From positions 3,348,001-3,412,000 of the forward strand of contig CP043652.1 in the NCBI GenBank assembly GCA_014218215.1: a stretch of DNA of 64,000 nucleotides. Reading direction: 5' to 3'. The notes beneath the pieces were generated by a model. The model was not told the origin of the DNA and did no database searches. It worked only from the letters and a program-made list of their open reading frames with translations. The DNA is from Geodermatophilaceae bacterium NBWT11. Lineage in GTDB: Bacteria; Actinomycetota; Actinomycetes; Mycobacteriales; Geodermatophilaceae. Positions 16,139 to 25,476 of this stretch are shown here, piece after piece. The position numbers were made by a program, and so were the translations under genes. Each line of letters opens with the position of its first letter. Position 1 is the first letter of the stretch.

Positions 16139-17068
16139 ATGGGGCACGACCACGCGCACGGGCACGCGCACGGGACGGCCACCGCGGGTGCCGGCTACCG
16201 GCGCCGGCTGGCCCTCGTGCTCGGCATCACCGGCACCGTCCTGGTCGTCCAGGCCGTCGGTGCGGTCGCCTCTGGGTCGCTGGCGCTGCTGGCCGACGCC
16301 GCGCACATGGCCACCGACACCCTGGGCATCGCCCTCGCCCTGGGCGCGGTGACCCTGGCCCAGCGACCCGCCTCGGGACGACGGACCTTCGGCCTCCAGC
16401 GCATCGAGGTTCTCGCCGCCGTCGCCAACGGGCTGCTGCTGCTCGGCGTCGGGGCCTACGTCGTCGTCGAGGCGGTCCGCCGGATCGGGGACCCCCCGGA
16501 GATCCGCTCCGGGCTGATGCTCACCGTCGCCCTCGTCGGCCTGGCCGCCAACCTGGTCTCCCTGGCACTCCTGCGGTCCGGTCAGGGCGAGTCCCTGAAC
16601 GTCCGGGGCGCCTACCTCGAGGTGCTCGGGGACACCCTGGGCTCGATCGCGGTCATCGTCGCCGCGGTGGTCATCGCGACCACCGGGTGGACCGGCGCCG
16701 ACGTCGTCGCCTCCTTCGTCGTCGGGGCGCTGGTGCTGCCCCGGGCCTGGTCGCTGCTGCGCGATGCGCTCGACGTGCTCCTGGAGGCCGCCCCCCGCGG
16801 GGTGGACCTCGACGACGTCCGCCGGCACGTGCTCGGCGTCGAGGGCGTCACCGAGGTGCACGACCTGCACGCCTGGACCATCACCTCGGGCCTCCCGGTG
16901 CTGTCGGCGCACGTGGTCGTGGAGGACGCGGTGCTCGCCGACGGGCACGGCGGCCGCGTGCTGGACGCGCTGTGCGCCTGCCTGGGCAGCCACTTCGACG
17001 TCGAGCACTGCACCTTCCAGCTGGAGAGCGCCTCGCACCGCGGGCACGAGTCACCCGTCCACGATTGA
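16139..17068 (+). CDS. CDF-family cation (Zn/Co) efflux transporter
   Basis: 309 residues from the ATG at 16139 (GGGGGAG upstream). A His-rich N-terminus (GHDHAHGHAHG) is followed by six helices and a cytoplasmic ferredoxin-like domain (VTEVHDLHAWTITSG). The helix-2 site is HMATDTLG. In helix 5 the typical His is replaced by Glu (LEVLGDTLGS), while the Asp is kept. The C-terminal metal region is CACLGSHFDVEHC. It should export Zn2+ or a similar ion by proton antiport. The upstream gap contains CATGC…GCATG arms (16103-16120), a possible metalloregulator site. Confidence 0.87.
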   Translation: MGHDHAHGHAHGTATAGAGYRRRLALVLGITGTVLVVQAVGAVASGSLALLADAAHMATDTLGIALALGAVTLAQRPASGRRTFGLQRIEVLAAVANGLLLLGVGAYVVVEAVRRIGDPPEIRSGLMLTVALVGLAANLVSLALLRSGQGESLNVRGAYLEVLGDTLGSIAVIVAAVVIATTGWTGADVVASFVVGALVLPRAWSLLRDALDVLLEAAPRGVDLDDVRRHVLGVEGVTEVHDLHAWTITSGLPVLSAHVVVEDAVLADGHGGRVLDALCACLGSHFDVEHCTFQLESASHRGHESPVHD

Positions 17069-17165
17069 AGGACCCCGGTGCCCCCCACAGGACGCTGCGC
17101 GCCCTGCGGGACCCTGCACCGGGGCCGTGCCGTCACCTCACCGACATCGGGTGCACCATGGGGGC

Positions 17166-18122
17166 GTGCACGACCACTCCGACATGTGGATGCCCACCGA
17201 TCCGCCGACCTGGGCACGGCTGTTCACCCCGCACCTGGACGGCTGGTCCTGGATCGCCGGGCTGACGATCCTGGCGCTGGTCGCCTACCTGGTCGGGCTC
17301 GCGCGGCTGCACCGCGCCGGTGTCCGCTGGCCGTGGTGGAAGACGCTGTCGTTCACCTTCGGCGCGGTCTCGCTGTTCGCCGTCACCGGCACCGAGCTGC
17401 ACGGCTACTCGATGGTGCTGTTCAGCGTGCACATGGCCCAGCACATGGTGCTGTCGATGGTGTCGCCGCTGCTGCTCCTGCTCGGCTCCCCGGTGACCAT
17501 GGCGCTGCGCACCCTGCCCCGCGGCAAGGGCACCGCCGGCGTCCCGCGGGCGCTGCTGCTGGAGGCCCTGCACAGCAGGCTCGCCCGGTTCCTGTCGCAC
17601 CCCGGGTTCACCATCCCGCTGTTCATCCTCAGCCTCTACGGCGTCTACTTCACGCCGGTCTTCGACGACCTGATGGCCGACCCGCTGGGCCACCAGTTCA
17701 TGCTCGCCCACTTCACCGTGACCGGGCTGCTGTTCTTCGGGCCGATCCTGGGGGCCGACCCCTGGCCGCGCACCGTCGGCCACGCCGGCCGGATGCTCGA
17801 GCTGCTGCTGCCGATGCCGTTCCACGCGTTCTTCGGCGTCGCGATCATGATGAGCAGCTCGCTGGTCGTGCAGACCTTCGCCAACCCGCCCGAGAGCTGG
17901 GGCGTGGACCCGCTGGCCGACCAGACCACCGCCGGGTCCATCGCCTGGTCCTTCGGCGAGCTGCCGACCGTGCTCGTGCTGGCCGTCGTGTTCTTCCAGT
18001 GGGCCAACTCCGAGAGCCGGAAGAACAAGACCCGGGACCGCACCATCGACCGGGTCGGGGACGCCGAGCTCGACGCCTACAACGCCCGGCTCAGGGCGAT
18101 GGCCTCCACCCGCACCAGCTGA
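17166..18122 (+). CDS. Cytochrome c oxidase assembly protein, caa3 CtaG type
   Basis: 318-residue protein with about seven transmembrane helices. It contains the Caa3_CtaG signature HMAQHMVLSMVSPLLLLLGSP and conserved His/Met-rich motifs (VHDHSDMWMPTDPP, MPFHAFFGVAIM) suited to copper handling. These proteins assist assembly of the CuA/CuB sites of caa3 oxidases, consistent with ctaD 3.7 kb downstream. GTG 17166 is chosen because the VHDHSDMW start is typical. CACCAT lies 6 nt before it, a weak leaderless -10. Confidence 0.85.
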   Translation: MHDHSDMWMPTDPPTWARLFTPHLDGWSWIAGLTILALVAYLVGLARLHRAGVRWPWWKTLSFTFGAVSLFAVTGTELHGYSMVLFSVHMAQHMVLSMVSPLLLLLGSPVTMALRTLPRGKGTAGVPRALLLEALHSRLARFLSHPGFTIPLFILSLYGVYFTPVFDDLMADPLGHQFMLAHFTVTGLLFFGPILGADPWPRTVGHAGRMLELLLPMPFHAFFGVAIMMSSSLVVQTFANPPESWGVDPLADQTTAGSIAWSFGELPTVLVLAVVFFQWANSESRKNKTRDRTIDRVGDAELDAYNARLRAMASTRTS

Positions 18123-18143
18123 GGCCGGTGCGGGTGGCCACGG

Positions 18144-19640
18144 TCAGCCCGCGTGCACGGCCATCTCGCTGGGCAGGTCGTCCTTGCTGGCCTTGATGAG
18201 CACGGCCGAGGCGACCGCGGCGACCAGCAGGAAGCCCGCACCCCAGGTGAAGGCGGTGGTGTAGCCGTCGATCTGGGCGACGAGGGCGGCCGTCGGGTCC
18301 TCCGGCGTCGGCGGGCGGTCCTGCAGGGCGTTGGTGATCGCGGTGACCGAGAAGGTCGCCAGCAGGGCGGTGCCGATCGAGGCACCGACCTGCTGCACCG
18401 CCTGCAGCACCGCGCTGGCCGCGCCCGCGTCGTGCTCCCCGACGCCGACCAGCGCCAGGTTGGACAGCGGCACGAAGGTGAAGCCCAGTCCGAGGCCGAG
18501 CAGCACCTGCCCGGGCAGGGCCACCTGCCAGAACGGGGTGTCCAGGCCCAGGAAGGACAGCGTGAAGAGCCCCACCGCCGCGAAGAGCCCACCGGCGACC
18601 ATCAGCGGCTTGGGCCCGATGCGGGGCACCAGCTGGCTGGCCGAGCCCGCGGCGATGAGGACGCCGACGGTCACCGGCAGCGAGGCGAAGCCCGCCGTCA
18701 CCGGCGTGTAGCCGAGCACCTGCTGGAAGTAGAGGCTGAGGAAGAAGAACGAGCCGATCAGCCCGGCCCCGACCAGCGTGGCGGTCAGGTAGGCACCACC
18801 GCGGTTGCGGTCCAGGACCAGCCGCATCGGCAGCAGCGGGTTGCGCACCCGGAACTCGACGACCACGAACACCACCAGCAGCGCGACCCCGATCAGGATG
18901 AAGGTCAGCGCCGTCCCGTCGCCCCAGGGGCTGCCGCCGCCGTCGGCCTGCGCGGCCTCGGCGACCTTGGTGAAGCCGTAGACCAGCGAGGCCAGACCCA
19001 GGGTCACCAGCACCGCCCCGGGGACGTCGTAGGACGTCTCACCCGACGCGCGGCTCTCCGGCACGATCCGCCAGGCGAACACGACGGCCAGGACGGCGAT
19101 CGGCACGTTGACCCAGAAGCACCAGCGCCAGTCGGCGTACTCGGTGAGCACCCCGCCCAGCAGCAGGCCGACCGCGGAACCACCACCGGCGATGGCGCCG
19201 TAGACCGCGAAGGCCTTGGACCGCTCGGTGGCGTCGGTGAACAGCACCGTGATCAGCGCCAGGGACGCCGGGCCGAGCAGCGCGCCGAAGGTCCCCTGCA
19301 GGGCGCGGGCGGCGAACAGCATGGCCTCGTTCTGGGCCAGACCGCCCAGCGCGGAGGCCAGCGCGAAGCCGACGGCACCGACCAGGTAGGTGCGCTTGCG
19401 GCCCCAGAAGTCGGCGATCCGACCGCCGAGCAGCAGGAACCCGCCGAAGGTGAGCGTGTAGGCGGTGACGATCCACTGCTGGTTGGCCTCGCTGACGTCG
19501 AGGTCCACCGAGACGGCGGGCAGCGCGATGTTCACGATGGTCGCGTCGAGCACGATCATCAGGACGGTGACGGCGATGACGGCCAGAGCCAGCCACCGCC
19601 TCGGGTAGGGCTCCGCGTGGGTGGGTGCGGCTGCGGTCAC
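18144..19640 (-). CDS. MFS transporter, DHA2 (EmrB/QacA) family
   Basis: 498 residues and about 14 helices. Signature motifs are VTVLMIVLDATIVNIALP in helix 1, the loop GGRIADFWGRKRTYLVG, and the helix-5 antiporter motif GSAVGLLLGGVL followed by WRWCFWVNVPI. It should be a proton-driven multidrug exporter. GTG 19640 has a CGAGGA box 9 nt upstream. It is divergent from the phosphodiesterase gene and convergent with ctaG. No adjacent regulator is visible. Confidence 0.88.
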   Translation of the reverse strand: MTAAAPTHAEPYPRRWLALAVIAVTVLMIVLDATIVNIALPAVSVDLDVSEANQQWIVTAYTLTFGGFLLLGGRIADFWGRKRTYLVGAVGFALASALGGLAQNEAMLFAARALQGTFGALLGPASLALITVLFTDATERSKAFAVYGAIAGGGSAVGLLLGGVLTEYADWRWCFWVNVPIAVLAVVFAWRIVPESRASGETSYDVPGAVLVTLGLASLVYGFTKVAEAAQADGGGSPWGDGTALTFILIGVALLVVFVVVEFRVRNPLLPMRLVLDRNRGGAYLTATLVGAGLIGSFFFLSLYFQQVLGYTPVTAGFASLPVTVGVLIAAGSASQLVPRIGPKPLMVAGGLFAAVGLFTLSFLGLDTPFWQVALPGQVLLGLGLGFTFVPLSNLALVGVGEHDAGAASAVLQAVQQVGASIGTALLATFSVTAITNALQDRPPTPEDPTAALVAQIDGYTTAFTWGAGFLLVAAVASAVLIKASKDDLPSEMAVHAG

Positions 19641-19727
19641 GGTCGGTCCTCGGTGTCGGGGGATGGTGCGGGGGAGCGGACGACGGTGGCCGACAGCGCG
19701 AACGTAGCGCCCTGCAACGATGTGTGC

Positions 19728-20237
19728 GTGCCCGTCCAGCTCGCCGTCGTGGCCGACACGCACCTGCCCCGTCGGGCCCGCGACCTGCCTGCGCCCGTCT
19801 GGGCCGCGATCGAGGCCGCAGACGTCGTCCTGCACGCCGGGGACTGGGTCGACGTGGCCCTGCTCGACGAGCTGACGGCGCGCTCGCGGCGCCTGGTCGG
19901 CGTGCACGGCAACAACGACCACGGGGAGCTGCGCACCCGGCTGCCCGAGGTGGCCCGGGTGGAGCTCGGCGGCGTCCGGTTCGCCGTGGTGCACGAGACC
20001 GGGGACGCCGCCGGGCGCGAGGAGCGCTGCTCGGCGCTGTACCCCGACGTCGACGTGCTGGTGTTCGGGCACAGCCACATCCCGTGGGACACCACGACCG
20101 CGACCGGCCTGCGGCTGCTCAACCCCGGCTCGCCCACCGACCGCCGCCGACAACCGGCCTGCACCTACCTGACCGCGACCGCGGAGGACGGGCGGCTGTC
20201 CGACGTCGTCCTGCACCGGCTGCCGCCGCGCACGTGA
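19728..20237 (+). CDS. YfcE/MJ0936-family metallophosphoesterase
   Basis: 169 residues with the whole calcineurin-like motif set: VVADTHL (Asp, His), HAGDWVD, GNNDH, VVHETGD and VFGHSHIP. These bind two metal ions, and relatives hydrolyse small phosphodiesters. The VVHETGD segment has His-Glu where most members have His-Gly. GTG 19728 is used; an in-frame GTG lies two codons earlier. It overlaps the next gene by 4 bp (GTGA), so the two are translationally coupled. Confidence 0.85.
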   Translation: MPVQLAVVADTHLPRRARDLPAPVWAAIEAADVVLHAGDWVDVALLDELTARSRRLVGVHGNNDHGELRTRLPEVARVELGGVRFAVVHETGDAAGREERCSALYPDVDVLVFGHSHIPWDTTTATGLRLLNPGSPTDRRRQPACTYLTATAEDGRLSDVVLHRLPPRT

Positions 20238-21079
20238 GCCCGTCCCTGCCGGCGCGCGCGGTCGCGCTGTTGGCCTGCCCGGTGTGTGCCGCGGGCCTGA
20301 CCGAGGTGGGCGGCGCCCTGGTCTGTGCGAGCGGGCACTCCTTCGACCGGGCGAAGCAGGGGCACGTGACCCTCCTGCCGCCCGGCGGGGCGAGGCACGA
20401 CGGCGACTCCGCGGCGATGGTGGCCGACCGTGCCGCCTTCCTGGGGGCGGGGCACTACGCCGGCGTGACCGAGGCCCTGGCCGACGCCGTGCTCGACGCC
20501 GGCGAGCCGGAGACCGTGCTGGACCTGGGTGGCGGCACCGGCCAGCACCTGGCCGGGGTGCTCGACCGGGCACCCGGGGCGGTGGGGGTCGTCCTGGACG
20601 CCTCCCGGTACGCGGCCCGGCGTGCGGCCCGGTCGCACCCCCGCGCGATGGCGGTCGTGGCCGACAGCTGGTCGAGGCTGCCGGTGGGATCGGCGTCGGT
20701 GGACCGCGTGCTGGTGGTCTTCGCCCCGCGCAACGGGGCCGAGACGGCGCGGGTGCTGACCCCGCACGGACAGCTGGTGGTGGTCACCCCGGCGGCGGCG
20801 CACCTGGGGGAGCTGGTCGGCCCGCTGGGCCTGCTGTCGGTCGACCCGGACAAGACGACCCGGCTGGCCGACTCGCTGGAGCCACACCTCGTCCCGCTGT
20901 CGGAGCGACGGCGGGAGGACGTCCTGGTCCTCGACCGCGCGGCGGTGGCGACACTGGTGGGGATGGGGCCGCACGCCCGGCACCTGTCGGTGCCCGAGCT
21001 GGCGGAGGCGGTGTCCCGGCTGCCCGAGCGGGTGCCGGTGACGGTGGCCGTCGACGTCCGGACGTACGGCCGGCGCTGA
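20234..21079 (+). CDS. RlmA-like 23S rRNA (guanine-N1) methyltransferase
   Basis: 281 residues. An N-terminal zinc ribbon (CPVC … C-x3-H, about residues 15-40) is followed by FDRAKQGHVTLLPPG and GDSAAMVADRAAFLGAGHY, both typical of RlmA. The SAM motif is VLDLGGGTGQHL. This family methylates G745 or G748 in helix 35 of 23S rRNA. The actinobacterial branch includes the TlrB-type macrolide-resistance enzymes. Start GTG overlaps the phosphodiesterase stop. A perfect hairpin terminator follows 50 nt downstream. Confidence 0.85.
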   Translation: MSPSLPARAVALLACPVCAAGLTEVGGALVCASGHSFDRAKQGHVTLLPPGGARHDGDSAAMVADRAAFLGAGHYAGVTEALADAVLDAGEPETVLDLGGGTGQHLAGVLDRAPGAVGVVLDASRYAARRAARSHPRAMAVVADSWSRLPVGSASVDRVLVVFAPRNGAETARVLTPHGQLVVVTPAAAHLGELVGPLGLLSVDPDKTTRLADSLEPHLVPLSERRREDVLVLDRAAVATLVGMGPHARHLSVPELAEAVSRLPERVPVTVAVDVRTYGRR

Positions 21080-21129
21080 GAGACCGACGGGGGTCCGGCG
21101 GTGCCGGGGCGACGCTGCCCCGGACACGC

Positions 21130-21161
21130 ACGAGGGCCCGGCCTGACGGCCGGGCCCTCGT
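21130..21161. terminator. Bidirectional intrinsic terminator
   Basis: A 14-bp perfect stem (ACGAGGGCCCGGCC) with a TGAC loop lies between the convergent rlmA-like and GlsB-type genes. Confidence 0.8.
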
Positions 21162-21203
21162 CGGAGGTCCTGCGTGGGAGGCGGTCTGTGGGACCGCCGC
21201 GGG

Positions 21204-21473
21204 TCAGCGCCGGACGGACTTGCGGCCGGTGACGGCCACGTACACGCCGAGCACGATGATCGCGCCGACGATGGAGCCGATCCAGCCGGCGGTGCCGAGC
21301 TCGAAGCCGTTGCCCGAGATCAGGCTGCCGAGCAGGTTGCCGACCAGGGAGCCGATGATGCCCAGGGCGATCGTGGCGACGATGGAGAGCTTCTGCGAGC
21401 CGGGGATGACGGCGCGGGCGATGAAGCCGGCGACGAGACCGATGACGAGCAGGACGATGATGTTCCAGATCAC
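21204..21473 (-). CDS. GlsB/YeaQ/YmgE-family small membrane protein
   Basis: 89 residues, three hydrophobic helices separated by Gly-rich turns (GLVAGFIARAVIPG, GIIGSLVGNLLGSLISG, GWIGSIVGAIIVLG), with a basic tail. This is the transglycosylase-associated / stress-response membrane family. Its biochemical role is not established. GTG 21473 has a perfect GGAGGT box 4-9 nt upstream. Confidence 0.88.
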   Translation of the reverse strand: MIWNIIVLLVIGLVAGFIARAVIPGSQKLSIVATIALGIIGSLVGNLLGSLISGNGFELGTAGWIGSIVGAIIVLGVYVAVTGRKSVRR

Positions 21474-21779
21474 GGGGACCTCCAGGAGTTCGCGGCGGGT
21501 GTGCCGTGCGTGCTGCGCCGGTCTCTCCGACGCAGATGATCATGTGTCCAGGACGGCGGCGGGCCAAACGCCCCGCGGGTCACGATCTGGTCCCGACGGG
21601 GGAGCGCCACCGACCTGCGGAAGGGCCGTTTCGGGCGGTGTTCGCGCAGGTCAGACGGCAGGTGGGTCTGGTCACAGCGCCCACTGGGGCGGTGCTGGGG
21701 AGCCGCCCGGGCCGACGTCGCGGACGGACCTCGCCGATCCCACGCACCAACGCGTGCACCACCGTCTAAGCTCCCGAAC
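21474..21779. promoter_or_regulatory. Divergent intergenic region with the leaderless ctaD promoter
   Basis: 306 bp with no credible gene on either strand. TAAGCT at 21767-21772 is followed by 7 nt and the GTG of ctaD, the best leaderless promoter in the window. No clear -35 or palindromic operator was found. Confidence 0.55.
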
Positions 21780-23531
21780 GTGACGATCGCACCAGCGCCG
21801 ATCGTGAGCCGGCCCAGCCCGGCTCACGTGGCTGAGAAGGGTTCGCGGCTCTCCATGCTGCTGCGGACCACTGACCACAAGACCATCGGCCTGATGTACA
21901 TGGCCACGTCGTTCAGCTGGTTCATGATCGGTGGCCTGATGGCCATGCTCATGCGCGGTGAGCTGGCTCGTCCGGGTCTCCAGTACCTGTCGAACGAGCA
22001 GTACAACCAGCTGTTCACCATGCACGGCACCGTGATGCTGCTCTTCTTCGCGACGCCGCTGTTCTTCGCCTTCGCGAACCTGATCCTGCCGCTGCAGATC
22101 GGTGCGCCGGACGTCGCGTTCCCCCGCCTCAACGCGTTCAGCTACTGGCTGTTCCTGTTCGGCGGGCTGATCATGATCTCCGGCTTCTTCACCCCCGGCG
22201 GCGCGGCGGACTTCGGCTGGTTCGCCTACAGCCCGCTCTCGGACGTGACGAACTCCCCGGGCGCCGGTGGTGACCTCTGGATCGCCGGTCTGGCCGTCTC
22301 CGGCCTGGGCACGATCCTCGGTGGCGTCAACTTCATCGCCACGATCGTCTGCCTGCGGGCCCCGGGCATGACCATGTTCCGGATGCCCATCTTCGTGTGG
22401 GCCGCCCTGGTCACCAGCGTCCTGATCCTGCTGGCCTTCCCGATCCTCACCGCCGCGCTGATGGCGCTGCTGGCCGACCGCCACCTCGGTGCGCTGGTCT
22501 TCTCCGCAGCCAACGGCGGGCCGATGCTGTGGCAGCACCTCTTCTGGTTCTTCGGCCATCCCGAGGTCTACATCATCGCGTTGCCGTTCTTCGGGATCAT
22601 CTCCGAGATCATCCCGGTGTTCAGCCGCAAGCCGCTGTTCGGCTACAAGGGCATGATCTTCGCGATCATCGCCATCGGCGCCCTGTCGCTGACCGTGTGG
22701 GCGCACCACATGTTCGCCACCGGCGCGGTGCTGCTGCCGTTCTTCAGCTTCCTGTCCTACGTCATCGCCGTGCCCACCGGGATCAAGTTCTTCAACTGGA
22801 TCGGCACCATGTGGCGCGGACAGCTGACGTTCGAGACGCCGATGCTGTTCTCGGTCGGCTTCCTGGTCACCTTCCTGCTGGGTGGGCTGACCGGCGTGCT
22901 GCTGGCCTCCCCGCCGGTCGACTGGCACGTGTCGGACACCTACTTCGTGGTGGCGCACTTCCACTACGTCGTCTTCGGCACCGTCGTGTTCGCCGCCTAC
23001 GCCGGCATCTACTTCTGGTTCCCCAAGATGTGCGGCCGGATGATGGACGAGCGGTTGGGCAAGCTGCACTTCTGGCTGACCTTCATCGGCTTCCACGCCA
23101 CGTTCCTGGTGCAGCACTGGCTGGGCAACGAGGGCATGCCGCGCCGCTACGCCGACTACCTGCCCACCGACGGCTTCACCACGCTGAACACGATCTCCAC
23201 GGTCGGGTCCTTCGTGCTGGGCGCCTCGACGATCCCGTTCCTCTACAACGTGGTGAAGTCCTGGAAGTACGGGCAGCTGGCGCTGCGCGACGACCCCTGG
23301 GGCCACGGCAACTCCCTGGAGTGGGCGACGTCCTCCCCGCCGCCGCGGCACAACTTCATCGAGATCCCGCGGATCCGCTCCGAGCGCCCCGCGTTCGAGC
23401 TGCACTACCCGCACCTGCGGGAGCGGTTGGAGGCCGAGGCGCACGCCGGCAAGAAGCACGGTCCCTACGCCAGCGAGCTGGTCGACGGCACCGGCGCCCG
23501 GCAGGGCGCCAACGACCCGGACCCGTTCTAG
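21780..23531 (+). CDS. ctaD: Cytochrome c oxidase subunit I
   Basis: 583 residues, about 12 transmembrane helices. It is the catalytic subunit of aa3-type terminal oxidase in the cytoplasmic membrane. Haem and copper ligands are visible: MHGTVMLL (low-spin haem His), [11 protein letters not shown] (CuB His and the cross-linked Tyr), VWAHHMF (two CuB His) and VVAHFHYV (both haem His). The C-terminal extension after helix 12 is soluble and charged. Transcript and protein starts probably coincide at GTG 21780. The gene is monocistronic, with a hairpin terminator 18 nt after the stop. The other oxidase subunits are not in the window. Confidence 0.97.
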   Translation: MTIAPAPIVSRPSPAHVAEKGSRLSMLLRTTDHKTIGLMYMATSFSWFMIGGLMAMLMRGELARPGLQYLSNEQYNQLFTMHGTVMLLFFATPLFFAFANLILPLQIGAPDVAFPRLNAFSYWLFLFGGLIMISGFFTPGGAADFGWFAYSPLSDVTNSPGAGGDLWIAGLAVSGLGTILGGVNFIATIVCLRAPGMTMFRMPIFVWAALVTSVLILLAFPILTAALMALLADRHLGALVFSAANGGPMLWQHLFWFFGHPEVYIIALPFFGIISEIIPVFSRKPLFGYKGMIFAIIAIGALSLTVWAHHMFATGAVLLPFFSFLSYVIAVPTGIKFFNWIGTMWRGQLTFETPMLFSVGFLVTFLLGGLTGVLLASPPVDWHVSDTYFVVAHFHYVVFGTVVFAAYAGIYFWFPKMCGRMMDERLGKLHFWLTFIGFHATFLVQHWLGNEGMPRRYADYLPTDGFTTLNTISTVGSFVLGASTIPFLYNVVKSWKYGQLALRDDPWGHGNSLEWATSSPPPRHNFIEIPRIRSERPAFELHYPHLRERLEAEAHAGKKHGPYASELVDGTGARQGANDPDPF

Positions 23532-23548
23532 GTCGTCGCAGCGCACGA

Positions 23549-23585
23549 GGAACGCCCCGCAGGCCACCGGCCGGCGGGGCGTTCC
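23549..23585 (+). terminator. Intrinsic terminator of ctaD
   Basis: GGAACGCCCCGC (23549-23560) pairs perfectly with GCGGGGCGTTCC (23574-23585) across a 13-nt loop. Confidence 0.8.
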
Positions 23586-23633
23586 CGCGTCCGGGGCAGG
23601 TGTGTGCGGGGCCGCACCGGCCGGTCGGGCACC

Positions 23634-24875
23634 ATGACCGCCGTGACCGGCCCCGCGCAGGACGCCCCGACCGTCGACGTCCCGCACGCCGGGGCGCTCC
23701 TCACCGTCACCGGGGCAGACCGGCCCGGCGTCACCGCCCGGCTGTTCGCGGCCCTGGCCACCGTGCCCGCCCTCGAGGTGGTCGACGTCGAGCAGGTCGT
23801 GGTGCACGGCCAGCTCGTCCTCGGGGTCGTGGTGCACGAGCACGGCGGTGCCGACGACGTGGCGCTGGTCGACCGGCTGACCCCCCTGGCGGCCGAGGTC
23901 GGCGCGCAGACCGGGGTGCACGTGCTCGTCGAGGCGGCCGGCGGGATCACCGGCCTGGTCGACGACGGCGTGCTGCGCCACCACGTGATCGTGCTGGGCC
24001 GTCCGGTGCCCCCGGACGCCGTGGGCGGTGCCGCCCGGGCGATCGCGGAGGTGGGCGGCAACATCGACGCGATCCGGCGGCTCTCGGACTACCCGGTCAC
24101 CAGCTTCGAGCTCACCGTCTCCGGGGCGCAGGCCGGACCGCTGCGGGCCGCCCTCGGTGCGGTGGCCGCCGCGACCGGAGCCGACGTGGCCGTGGAGCAG
24201 GTCGGCCTGGCCCGGCGGAGCAAGCGGCTCATCGTGCTCGACGTGGACTCCACGCTGGTGCGCGGTGAGGTCATCGACGAGCTGGCCGCCCGGGCCGGAC
24301 GCGCGGCCGAGGTCGCCCGGATCACCGCGGCGGCGATGAACGGCGAGCTGGACTTCGAGCAGTCCCTGCGGGCCCGGGTCGCCGCCCTGGAGGGCCTGCC
24401 GGTGGGCGTGCTGGACGAGGTCCGTGAGCACCTGGTGCTCACCCCCGGTGCCCGCACCCTGATCCGCACCCTGCAGCGGCTGGGGTTCCGCTGCGGCATC
24501 GTCTCCGGCGGGTTCACCCAGATCACCGACCCGCTGGCCGCCTCGCTGGGGCTCGACTTCGCTGCGGCCAACACCCTGGAGGTCGCCGACGGGCTGCTCA
24601 CCGGCGGCCTGGTGGGGGAGATCGTCGACCGGCCCGGCAAGGCGCGGGCGCTGGCCCGGTTCGCCGCCGAGCACGGCATCCCGCTGGAGCAGACCGTCGC
24701 GGTGGGCGACGGCGCCAACGACCTGGACATGCTGGCCACCGCGGGACTGGGCATCGCGTTCAACGCCAAGCCGTTCGTGCGCGAGCAGGCGCACACCGCG
24801 CTCAACCAGCCCTACCTGGACGCCGTCCTGCAGGTGCTCGGCTTCACCCGCGACGAGGTGCTCGACGCCCGCTGA
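23634..24875 (+). CDS. serB: Phosphoserine phosphatase with N-terminal ACT domain
   Basis: 413 residues. The N-terminal half holds an ACT regulatory region (LLTVTGADRPGVTARLF) with a second ACT-like repeat (HVIVLGRPVPPDAVGG … NIDAIRRLSDYPV). The C-terminal HAD domain (from about residue 200) has the nucleophile motif VLDVDSTLVRGEVIDE, GIVSGGFTQIT, and GDGANDLDML for Mg2+. It completes serine biosynthesis from 3-phosphoserine. ATG 23634 is used, but GTG 23643 is attractive because CACCAT lies 7 nt before it. O-phosphoserine is also the substrate of the CysM encoded 4 kb downstream. Confidence 0.93.
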   Translation: MTAVTGPAQDAPTVDVPHAGALLTVTGADRPGVTARLFAALATVPALEVVDVEQVVVHGQLVLGVVVHEHGGADDVALVDRLTPLAAEVGAQTGVHVLVEAAGGITGLVDDGVLRHHVIVLGRPVPPDAVGGAARAIAEVGGNIDAIRRLSDYPVTSFELTVSGAQAGPLRAALGAVAAATGADVAVEQVGLARRSKRLIVLDVDSTLVRGEVIDELAARAGRAAEVARITAAAMNGELDFEQSLRARVAALEGLPVGVLDEVREHLVLTPGARTLIRTLQRLGFRCGIVSGGFTQITDPLAASLGLDFAAANTLEVADGLLTGGLVGEIVDRPGKARALARFAAEHGIPLEQTVAVGDGANDLDMLATAGLGIAFNAKPFVREQAHTALNQPYLDAVLQVLGFTRDEVLDAR

Positions 24876-24878
24876 GGG

Positions 24879-25457
24879 TCAGAACCGCTGGCGCTCCCCG
24901 GACAGCTCGACCCCGGCGGCGGCCAGCTGGGTCAGCGCGGCCTCGGTGCTGGCCTCGGCGACCCCGACCGTGAGCGGGAGCAGCACACGGGTGGCGAACC
25001 CGGCGCCCACGGCGTCCAGCGCGGTGGCGCGCACGCAGTGGTCGGTGGCGATCCCGACGACGTCGACGGCGTCCACGCCGTGTGCGCGCAGCCAGTCGGC
25101 CAGGCCGGTGCCGTCGGCGGCGCCCTCGAACCCGGAGTAGGCGGCCACGTGCTCGCCCTTGTCGAAGACCGCCTGCAGCAGCCCCCGGTCCAGCGCCGGG
25201 TGCAGCTCCACGCCGTGGGTGCCGACCACGCAGTGCCGCGGCCAGGAGTCAAGGAAGTCCGGGGAGTCGGAGAAGTGCGCGTCCGGGTCGACGTGGTGGT
25301 CCCGGGTGCCGACGACGTGGGCGTACTGCCCGGCCTCCAGGCCCTGCCCGGCGTGCGCGGTGATACCCGCGGCGACGGCGGCACCCCCGGCGACGGCCAG
25401 GCTGCCCCCCTCGCAGAAGTCGTTCTGGACGTCGACGACGATCAGCGCTCGGGACAT
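24879..25457 (-). CDS. pncA: Nicotinamidase
   Basis: 192-residue isochorismatase-fold amidohydrolase. The catalytic triad is visible as Asp in LIVVDVQNDFCEGGSLAV, Lys in VFDKGEH and Cys in GIATDHCVRATALDA. Metal-site residues are in TRDHHVDPDAHF. It converts nicotinamide to nicotinate. pncB lies immediately upstream on the same strand (19 bp gap), giving a two-step NAD salvage unit. ATG 25457 is preceded at 6 nt by CAGGAT rather than a ribosome site, so it may have its own leaderless start. Confidence 0.92.
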   Translation of the reverse strand: MSRALIVVDVQNDFCEGGSLAVAGGAAVAAGITAHAGQGLEAGQYAHVVGTRDHHVDPDAHFSDSPDFLDSWPRHCVVGTHGVELHPALDRGLLQAVFDKGEHVAAYSGFEGAADGTGLADWLRAHGVDAVDVVGIATDHCVRATALDAVGAGFATRVLLPLTVGVAEASTEAALTQLAAAGVELSGERQRF

Positions 25458-25476
25458 GCCCCCATCCTGCCCCGGG

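Noticed and set aside
21672-24794. Minus-strand 1040-codon open frame over ctaD and serB
   Set aside because: Antisense of well-recognised genes, His/Gln/Gly-rich low-complexity sequence.
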